DNA from: Salinispora oceanensis
Lineage (GTDB): Bacteria > Actinomycetota > Actinomycetes > Mycobacteriales > Micromonosporaceae
Direction of reading: 5' to 3'
Assembly: GCF_000383575.1 (NCBI RefSeq)
Contig: NZ_KB911579.1
Span: 1,935,387 to 1,999,386, forward strand
Length of the DNA stretch: 64,000 nucleotides
Positions 58,014 to 64,000 of this stretch are shown piece by piece (position 1 is the stretch's first letter; each line of letters starts with the position of its first letter). Below the pieces are notes generated by a model, which saw nothing but the letters and a program-made list of their open reading frames with translations, was not told the origin of the DNA and made no database searches. The position numbers and the translations under genes are program-made.

Positions 58014-58529
58014 TCAGCGGACGGTGGCCGGGCGGAAGGCAACCGGCCGGACCGGGGTCGGAGCGGGGTCGCCGATCGTGGCGACAAGCCGCTCACGTGC
58101 GATCCGTACGCGGGTGCGGAAAGCGTGGTTGAGCAGCTCGTCGAGCTGCCACACCTGCTTCGGGTGCCGAGTCCGGATGACGAACCGCTCCCGTACCCCG
58201 TCGATGGCGGTAGCGGCCAGCTCCAGGCAGTGCAGCCGCGGGTCCGGACCCCAGGTGACGTTGCTCAGCTCGCGCAGCTCGGTGTTGAGGTGCAGGCGGA
58301 GCCGGTGCAGCACCCGGGTCTGCCGCGTGACGACCAGTCGTCGGTGGGTTAGTAGCAGGAGGTACCCGCCGGGGGTGGACCGGTTCGGGCGGCTGCACCG
58401 GGTGACCAGGATGGGGGCGTCACCCGAGCCAACGCAGCGCCGGAAGACGGGCATGTGCCGGCTGGCGGTCTGGGTCGCGATACCAGCCTCGGCCGCAGCG
58501 GGAAGGAACGTTCGGGAGAAGACGTCCAT
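58014..58529 (-). CDS. Conserved-looking protein, function unknown (possible PH-like fold)
   Basis: About 171 residues. The middle has GGYLLLLTHRRLVVTRQTRV and LRELSNVTWGPDPRLHCLELAATAIDG, a strand pattern like bacterial PH-type domains. The end is helical (VWQLDELLNHAFRTRV). Basic. No signal peptide. The start is uncertain: ATG 58529 has AGGG nearby, while the frame is open to 58601. Confidence 0.6.
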   Translation of the reverse strand: MDVFSRTFLPAAAEAGIATQTASRHMPVFRRCVGSGDAPILVTRCSRPNRSTPGGYLLLLTHRRLVVTRQTRVLHRLRLHLNTELRELSNVTWGPDPRLHCLELAATAIDGVRERFVIRTRHPKQVWQLDELLNHAFRTRVRIARERLVATIGDPAPTPVRPVAFRPATVR

Positions 58530-58643
58530 GCCCTGCCCAACGACGCCCGGGCACGAGGTGATATGGGCGAGACGGTCGAACCTTGCATCTTCCATGCCCA
58601 CCGAGGGTCATGCCCACCGGGACGAGTCATGCCCGTCGGGTGT

Positions 58644-59816
58644 TCAGAGCAGCTCAACGATGGTCGCGTTGGCCATGCCGCCGCCCTCGCACATGGTTTG
58701 CAGGCCGTACCGGATGTTCTCGTCCCGCATGTGCGCCAACATGGTGGTCATGATCCGGGCCCCGGATCCGCCGAGCGGATGCCCGAGGGCGATGGCGCCG
58801 CCGCGCGGGTTCAGCCGTTGCGGGTCGGCCTCGGTCTCGGCGAGCCAGGCCAGCGGCACCGGGGCGAACGCCTCGTTGACCTCGTACACCCCGATCTCCT
58901 CGATGCCCAGCCCCGCCCGGCGCAGCGCCTTGGCGGTGGCCGGGATGGGCGCGGTCAACATGGCGACCGGGTCGTCGGCGCAGACCACCGCGGTGTGGAT
59001 GCGGGCGAGCGGGCGCAGGCCGTGCCGGCCGGCCCACTCGGCGGTGGTGACCGCGAGCGCCGCCGCGCCGTCGGAGATCTGGGAGGCGGAGCCGGCGGTC
59101 ACCACACCGTCGGCCCGGAACGGGGTGGCGAGCTCGGCCAGCTTCGCCAGGGACGTGTCCCGACGGATGCCCTCGTCGGCGGAGGCCGTGCCCCCGTCGG
59201 CGAGGGGGACCGGTGCCAGCTCGGCGTCGAAGGCGCCGGCGTCCTGCGCCGCGCCCGCCTTCTCATGACTGGCGAGGGCGAACTCGTCGAGCTGGCCGCG
59301 GGTCAGTCGCCACCGGCGGGCGATCAGCTCCGCGCCGACGCCCTGGCTGAACGGGAGCGGGTCGTCCGCCGCCACCCCCTCCACACCCCGGTAGCGGTCC
59401 AGGATCGCCGCGCTGAACGGCGCTCCCCCGACCACGCTGGAGCCCATCGGCACCCGGGTCATTGACTCGACCCCGCCCGCCACCACCAGGTCTGCCTGCC
59501 CGGAGAGCACCGTCGCGGCGGCGAAGTGCAGCGCCTGCTGGCTGGACCCGCACTGCCGGTCGAGGGTGGTGCCGGGAACGGTTTCGGGCCAACCGGCCGC
59601 GAGGACGGCGTTGCGGGCGACGTTCCACGACTGCTCGCCAACCTGGGAGACGCAGCCCCAGAACACGTCATCGACCTGACCCGGGTCGATGCCGGTCCGT
59701 TCGGTGAGGGCGCGTAGCACGTGCGCCGACAAGTCGACCGGGTGTACGTCGGCGAGGCTTCCCTTGCGTCGCCCGACGGGGGTGCGTACGGCACCGACGA
59801 TGACTGCGTCACTCAT
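58644..59816 (-). CDS. Acetyl-CoA acetyltransferase (thiolase)
   Basis: A 390-residue thiolase. Active-site Cys89 in DRQCGSSQQ; the second catalytic pair lies in NEAFAPVPLAW and GHPLGGSGAR, with CEGGGMANA near the end. Degrades or builds acetoacetyl-CoA and longer ketoacyl-CoAs. ATG 59816 is preceded by GGGGAG. Stands alone, with no other beta-oxidation gene adjacent. Confidence 0.94.
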   Translation of the reverse strand: MSDAVIVGAVRTPVGRRKGSLADVHPVDLSAHVLRALTERTGIDPGQVDDVFWGCVSQVGEQSWNVARNAVLAAGWPETVPGTTLDRQCGSSQQALHFAAATVLSGQADLVVAGGVESMTRVPMGSSVVGGAPFSAAILDRYRGVEGVAADDPLPFSQGVGAELIARRWRLTRGQLDEFALASHEKAGAAQDAGAFDAELAPVPLADGGTASADEGIRRDTSLAKLAELATPFRADGVVTAGSASQISDGAAALAVTTAEWAGRHGLRPLARIHTAVVCADDPVAMLTAPIPATAKALRRAGLGIEEIGVYEVNEAFAPVPLAWLAETEADPQRLNPRGGAIALGHPLGGSGARIMTTMLAHMRDENIRYGLQTMCEGGGMANATIVELL

Positions 59817-59896
59817 GACTACTCCCCGGTAACTTGGCTTGACGTCGATGCTACGCGGCCCGCCCGGCAATCCGCTGCCCTGGCATGCTGGGCAAT

Positions 59897-60325
59897 ATGG
59901 ATACGACATCGCCCGGGACCCGGCAGTGGCGGGTCCCGGCCGCCCTGCCGGCGATCAAGATTGCCGGGGCCGGGGCGCTGGTTGCGCTCGGTCTCCTGCT
60001 CGCCGACGGCGACCCGGTCCGGCTCACGCTGACCGGGCTGGCCGCCGCCGCGCTCCTGGTCTGGGCCGCCCGGGACCTGCTGGCACCGGTCCGCCTCGCG
60101 GTCGACCCGGAAGGGCTGACGGTGGTCAGCGGTTTCGCCGGCCGTCGACAGCTGCCGTGGTCGCAGGTGACGGAGATCCGGGTGGACCAGCGGGCCCGGC
60201 TCGGCCGGTCAAACGCGGCCCTGGAGGTGGATACCGGGGAGACACTGCACCTGTTCGGCCGGTTCGACCTGGACGCCGACCCGGTTGAGGTCGCGGCGCA
60301 GCTACGGGCGGCCCGCCCCGCGTGA
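59897..60325 (+). CDS. Membrane protein with bacterial PH-like domain
   Basis: A 142-residue protein with two membrane spans (about residues 15-35 and 45-65) followed by a PH-like domain (LAVDPEGLTVVSGFAGRRQLPWSQVTEIRVDQ; LEVDTGETLHLF). The end is DPVEVAAQLRAA. Convergent with the rhomboid gene (stops three bases apart). ATG 59897 has no clear Shine-Dalgarno; 59885 is an alternative. Confidence 0.82.
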   Translation: MDTTSPGTRQWRVPAALPAIKIAGAGALVALGLLLADGDPVRLTLTGLAAAALLVWAARDLLAPVRLAVDPEGLTVVSGFAGRRQLPWSQVTEIRVDQRARLGRSNAALEVDTGETLHLFGRFDLDADPVEVAAQLRAARPA

Positions 60326-60328
60326 CCG

Positions 60329-61240
60329 TCAGGCGAGCAGGGCCGCGGTCCGGAGCAGGGCCAGAACGAGCAGCACCACTACGAGCACCGACCCACCGCC
60401 CACCTGCACCAACGTGCGCCGCGACCGCGGAGCGTGGGCGAGGACGAAGGCCATCAGGCCGCCGACCACGAGACCGCCCAGGTGACCCGGGATCGAGATC
60501 CCCGGCACAGTTATCGTGAAGACCAGGTTGATCACCAGGATCGGGACCACCTGGGAGACGTCCCGCCCCAACCGCCGGCCGACGACGAAGAGGGCCGCGA
60601 AGAGCCCGAAGACGGCCGTTGACGCGCCCGCCGTGGCCGCGTTCGGCGCGCTGAACAGGTAGGCCGCGACGTTCCCGCCGAGGCCGGCGATCAGGTAGAG
60701 GGCCAGGAACCGGGCCGGGCCGAGACTCGCCTCCAGGGTTCGGCCGAGAATCCACAACGCGTACATGTTCAGCAGCAGGTGGATCACGCCGTAGTGCAGG
60801 AACATCGCGGTGACCAGGCGGTACCACTCGCCGTCGGCGACGCCACCCACGGTGCCGTTGGGAAAGACCGCGAGCCCGATCACGGCTCCCCACTCAGTCA
60901 ACGGGGTGCTGCCGCCGAGCAGGCCGCCGAAGCCGGAGCCCCCCACCACCGCGTCGCCACCCCGGTCGGTGCCGATGGAGAGCAGCATCACCAGGGCGTT
61001 GAACGCGATCAACGCCTTGGTGACATAGCCGTGTTGGCCGGCGAGACCACCACCGAAGGCGGTCCGCGCCGGCCGCACGCTGCGGCGCCCTTCATTGACG
61101 CACTCCGGGCACTGAAAGCCCACCGAGGCCTCGCGCATGCAGTCCGGGCAGATGACCCGGTCGCAGCGGTTGCACCGGATGTAGGCCTCCCGACCGGGGT
61201 GGCGGTAGCAGACCGGGGTGGTCGGTGGTGATTCACTCAC
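60329..61240 (-). CDS. Rhomboid-family intramembrane serine protease with N-terminal zinc finger
   Basis: A 303-residue membrane protease. An N-terminal zinc-binding segment (CNRCDRVICPDCMREASVGFQCPEC) is followed by about seven membrane spans. Catalytic Ser207 is in GAST, the His partner in GHLGGL, and HLLLNMYALW is a rhomboid family helix. GTG start is uncertain. The fusion of a zinc finger to a rhomboid is common in actinobacteria. Confidence 0.93.
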   Translation of the reverse strand: MSESPPTTPVCYRHPGREAYIRCNRCDRVICPDCMREASVGFQCPECVNEGRRSVRPARTAFGGGLAGQHGYVTKALIAFNALVMLLSIGTDRGGDAVVGGSGFGGLLGGSTPLTEWGAVIGLAVFPNGTVGGVADGEWYRLVTAMFLHYGVIHLLLNMYALWILGRTLEASLGPARFLALYLIAGLGGNVAAYLFSAPNAATAGASTAVFGLFAALFVVGRRLGRDVSQVVPILVINLVFTITVPGISIPGHLGGLVVGGLMAFVLAHAPRSRRTLVQVGGGSVLVVVLLVLALLRTAALLA

Positions 61241-61299
61241 CGGACAGCCCAGGTGCCCGAGCGCTCAGTCATGCGAGCAAAGGTACCTCGTCCGCGCCT

Positions 61300-61830
61300 T
61301 CAGGAACCGGTGCGCTCGATCTCGACCCGCTCGATGACGACGTCGCGCAGCGGGCGGTCGGCGGGGTTCGTCGGGGTGTTGGCGATGGCGTCAACGACCT
61401 TCACCGACTCCTCGTCGGCGACCTGCCCGAAGATGGTGTGCCGGTTGGTCAGGTGCGGGGTCGGCGCCACCGTGATGAAGAACTGCGAACCGTTGGTGCC
61501 CGGCCCGGCGTTCGCCATCGCCAGCAGGTACGGCCGGTCGAACCGCAGCTCGGGGTGGAACTCGTCGGCGAAGGTGTAACCCGGGCCGCCCCGGCCGGTG
61601 CCGGTCGGGTCACCCATCTGGATCATGAAACCGCTGATCACGCGGTGCGAGATCGTGCCGTCGAAGTACGGGCCGCTGCCCGGCTGGCCGGTCCGCGGGT
61701 CGGTGTACTGCTTGGTGCCGTCGGCCAACTCCACGAAGTTGCGAACGGTCTTCGGCGCGTGATTCGGAAAGAGCTGCAGCCGAATCGGGCCGGCGTTGGT
61801 GTGCAGGGTGGCGTAGAGATCCTCGGCCAC
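61300..61830 (-). CDS. Cyclophilin-type peptidyl-prolyl cis-trans isomerase
   Basis: A 176-residue cytoplasmic cyclophilin. Motifs: FVELADG, FHRVI-type GTISHRVISGFMIQMGDPTGTGRGG, MANAGPGTNGSQFFIT. GTG 61830 has GAGGAG upstream. Speeds prolyl isomerisation in folding. Confidence 0.94.
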   Translation of the reverse strand: MAEDLYATLHTNAGPIRLQLFPNHAPKTVRNFVELADGTKQYTDPRTGQPGSGPYFDGTISHRVISGFMIQMGDPTGTGRGGPGYTFADEFHPELRFDRPYLLAMANAGPGTNGSQFFITVAPTPHLTNRHTIFGQVADEESVKVVDAIANTPTNPADRPLRDVVIERVEIERTGS

Positions 61831-61947
61831 GGGTACTCCTCACTCGTTGTTCAGTTCCATGCGGATCCTCCCATGTGCCCGATCTGGCCATGCGGAGGCA
61901 TCCAAAGGTGGAGGATGACGAAGGGACAACTCTGAGGAGGTGGGACC

Positions 61948-62850
61948 GTGTTTGGAAACGGGCGGCGCAAGACCCAGAGCCAGCTTGCCAAGATCGAGCT
62001 TGGTCGAAGCTTGGGTCACCTGAAGCGGGCAGCGGGGCACGCAACGAACGGCACCGGCGCCACGGTCGGCCCACGGGTACGGGCGGCCCGCAGCGCGGTT
62101 ACCCCGACCGCGCTGGTCATGCGGGACCGGGCGGCGAGCGGCTACGTGTCGACCATGGCGGCCCTCGCGCCGCTGGCCATCGCCGTCCGCGAGGCCCAGG
62201 CGGAGGCGGCCGGCCGGGTTGCCGCCGAACGGCGAGCCGACGCGGGCAGGTCGACCACCGCCAGTAAGAAGGTGCAGGCGAAGAAGATGCGGGCGACACG
62301 CGCGAAGCAGCGGTCCGGTCGGGGCAGGACGGCCAGCCTGCTGGCGGCCAGCGCCGTGGTGGGCCTGATCGGCGCGATGGCGTTGCGACGCCGCTACGAA
62401 CGGCGAGAGTGGGTCGAGTACGACCCCGTCCCCAACCTGGAGCCGATGCAGGCCGAGACGGACATGATCGAGGTCACCACCCGGACCCCGGCCGAGCAAG
62501 CCGCGCCGACCACGACCGGAGGTGCCGCCAGACCAGCGGGCCCGGCGACCGGTGGCGCAGGCGGCAGGGCGGAGCGCGGTGCCACGGCGACGGGCGGCAC
62601 CAGCGGTGGAGCGGCCGGCAGCACCGCCAAGGCCAACTCGGGCCGGCGGTCCACCGCGACGCCGACCGAGAAGGTCCGCACACCGGGCGAGAAGGTCCCC
62701 GCGACACCGGCCGACAAGCTACCCGCGACACCGGCCGACAAGGTCCCCGCCACGCCGGCCGAGAAGGTCCCCGCGACGACCGAGGGCAAGAGCGCCACCG
62801 GCCGACCCAGCAACGACCTCTCCAAGGCCATGAAGAACGGCCGCCACTGA
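61948..62850 (+). CDS. Membrane-associated protein with a C-terminal repeat (DUF5324-like)
   Basis: A 300-residue protein. The N-terminal part is basic and helical, with one membrane span near residues 130-146 (ASLLAASAVVGLIGAMAL) and an Arg-rich patch. The C-terminal half is a Gly/Ala/Thr tail, then PATPADK-type repeats (see 62683-62778). GTG 61948 has GAGGAGG upstream. Divergent from the cyclophilin gene, as in many actinobacteria. The DUF5324 name is tentative. Confidence 0.75.
   Translation: MFGNGRRKTQSQLAKIELGRSLGHLKRAAGHATNGTGATVGPRVRAARSAVTPTALVMRDRAASGYVSTMAALAPLAIAVREAQAEAAGRVAAERRADAGRSTTASKKVQAKKMRATRAKQRSGRGRTASLLAASAVVGLIGAMALRRRYERREWVEYDPVPNLEPMQAETDMIEVTTRTPAEQAAPTTTGGAARPAGPATGGAGGRAERGATATGGTSGGAAGSTAKANSGRRSTATPTEKVRTPGEKVPATPADKLPATPADKVPATPAEKVPATTEGKSATGRPSNDLSKAMKNGRH
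62683..62778. repeat. 24-bp tandem repeat in the C-terminal tail
   Basis: Four units encoding Pro-Ala/Gly-Asp/Glu-Lys-Val/Leu-Pro-Ala-Thr repeats. In-frame throughout. Confidence 0.85.
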
Positions 62851-62856
62851 CCCAGG

Positions 62857-63954
62857 TCAGAGCCAGCCGTGCCGGCGGAACCAGCGGTACAGCGCCAAGC
62901 TGATCCCGAGCATCAGGGCCAGCACCGTGGGGTAGCCGTAGGTCCACCCCAGCTCCGGCATGAACTCGAAGTTCATCCCGTAGATCCCAGCGATGGCGGT
63001 CCAGACCGCCGCGACGGCCGCCCAGGCGGCGATCTTGCGCATATCGTTGTTCTGGTCAACGGTGACCTGGGCCAGCCGCGTCTGAAGGATTGAGTTGAGC
63101 AGGTCGTCGTAGGAGTTGACCTGCTCAACGGCACGGCTGAGGTGGTCCTGCACGTCCCCGAAGTACCGGCAGATCTCCATCGGCACCTCGCGGCTGCGCT
63201 CAGCGGTGATCCGCAGCAGCGGACGTTGGAGCGGCATCACCGCCCGCTTGAACTCGACCAACTCCCGCTTCACCTGATAGATCCGCTGGATCCGATCGCC
63301 GCCCTGCCGACGGTCGAAGACATCGGCCTCGAGCGTGTCCAGGTCGTCCTCCAGCCGGTCGGCGACCTCCAGGTACTGGTCAACCACCCGGTCGGTCACC
63401 GCGTACGCCACCGCCCACGGGCCGTGCGGCAGCAGCTCCCCCCTCGCCTCCAGGTCGGCGCGCACCGGCGCCAGCCGGCAGGCGTCCCCGTGCCGGACAC
63501 TGACCAGGAAATTCGGGCCGATGAAGAGCAGCACCTGGCCGGTCTCGACGACCTCGGAGTGCTCGGTCAACTCGGCCTGGTCGCGGTAGTGGGCGGTTCG
63601 TAGCACCAGGAAGCTCACCGCACCGAACTGCTCCAGCTTGGGCCGCTGCTGGGCTTTGACCGCATCCTCGACGGCCAGTTCGTGCAGGCCGTAGGTGACC
63701 GCGATCTCGGTCATCTGGGCCAGGTCGGGCTCGTGCAGGCCGAGCCAGACGAAGCCGTTGCCGGCCCGGCGAGCCGCCGCCAGCGCCTCGGCGTGGTGCT
63801 GGTGGCCGGGTTGCCGCTCGCCGTCCAGATAGAGCGCGCAGTCAACGACCGCATCGTGGGGCATGGCCGGCACCGGCGGCCCGGCGGCGCTGTCGGAGCT
63901 GAGCCGGCGGGTCATCGCCCGCACCGGGGCAGCCCAGTCACGCGGTCGGATCAC
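62857..63954 (-). CDS. corA: CorA-family magnesium/cobalt transporter
   Basis: At least 365 residues. A large N-terminal cytoplasmic domain, a long helix (KRELVEFKRAVMPLQRPLLRIT) and two C-terminal membrane spans, with the signature YGMNFEFMPEL at the pore mouth. GTG 63954 is the first usable start inside the window, but the frame stays open to 64000 and the upstream residues (GPRGTRAGGR) resemble a natural N-terminus, so the true start may lie beyond the right edge. Convergent with the repeat-tailed gene; stops are six bases apart. Confidence 0.92.
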   Translation of the reverse strand: MIRPRDWAAPVRAMTRRLSSDSAAGPPVPAMPHDAVVDCALYLDGERQPGHQHHAEALAAARRAGNGFVWLGLHEPDLAQMTEIAVTYGLHELAVEDAVKAQQRPKLEQFGAVSFLVLRTAHYRDQAELTEHSEVVETGQVLLFIGPNFLVSVRHGDACRLAPVRADLEARGELLPHGPWAVAYAVTDRVVDQYLEVADRLEDDLDTLEADVFDRRQGGDRIQRIYQVKRELVEFKRAVMPLQRPLLRITAERSREVPMEICRYFGDVQDHLSRAVEQVNSYDDLLNSILQTRLAQVTVDQNNDMRKIAAWAAVAAVWTAIAGIYGMNFEFMPELGWTYGYPTVLALMLGISLALYRWFRRHGWL

Positions 63955-64000
63955 CCGACCGCCCGCCCGGGTGCCCCTGGGCCCGCGCCGTGACCGGTCC

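Overview
The window is GC-rich, densely packed actinobacterial chromosome. Frequent GTG starts, four-base start/stop overlaps, an MbtH/NRPS pair, a tad pilus locus with LysM and SAF proteins, DUF397/XRE pairs and a crtE/crtI/idi/crtB carotenoid cluster all suggest a Micromonosporaceae genome, probably close to Salinispora. The genus is an inference; no 16S or housekeeping marker lies in the window.

Layout. 1-1733 is the end of a specialised-metabolite locus: the start of an NRPS adenylation domain, with an MbtH helper upstream of it. 2198-8130 holds a secreted phosphodiester glycosidase, an ABC transporter pair and a large secreted cellulase with two catalytic domains (GH12-CBM13-GH5) under a CebR-type operator. 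8320-12269 holds an alpha/beta-hydrolase, a MmyB-type regulator and a cytochrome P450; two near-identical dyads tie the regulator to the hydrolase across about 1 kb of non-coding repeats. 12427-17013 has two RNHCP zinc-binding paralogues, a DeoR/MFS divergent pair, an ArsI/CadI-like metal(loid) resistance protein and a GNAT acetyltransferase. 17230-21807 has two paralogous secreted beta-helix proteins on either side of an XRE regulator and two small genes. Three tRNA genes follow (Glu, Asp, Phe).

22564-32232 is the carotenoid region. crtE, crtI, idi and a MerR/B12-binding-like regulator read leftward; crtB, a flavin disulfide oxidoreductase and an MmgE/PrpD protein read rightward from the same 52-base gap. 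Together idi, crtE, crtB and crtI should convert IPP/DMAPP through GGPP and phytoene to a desaturated linear carotene; no cyclase is in the window. A crotonase and bluB (lower ligand of B12) follow.

32259-43216 is a nearly complete tad/Flp pilus locus (lipoprotein, secreted protein, RcpC/CpaB, TadZ, TadA, TadB, TadC, Flp-like peptide, three TadE/G pseudopilins, LysM protein) with a divergent prepilin peptidase. A MOSC-domain gene on the opposite strand interrupts it.

43326-50797 is an accessory stretch: a DUF397/XRE pair, a second copy of the small two-gene module with a strongly structured leader, a recent 487-base duplication of a NUDIX gene around a broken membrane-protein gene, small membrane proteins, a GyrI-type MerR regulator and tRNA-Ser nearby. 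51154-64000 is mostly ordinary: quinone oxidoreductase, SoxR, a split transketolase, a GT2 glycosyltransferase, a two-component system, thiolase, rhomboid protease, cyclophilin and CorA.

Coordinates of starts were chosen from Shine-Dalgarno sequences and neighbouring stops. No database search was possible, so family names rest on motifs read by eye.
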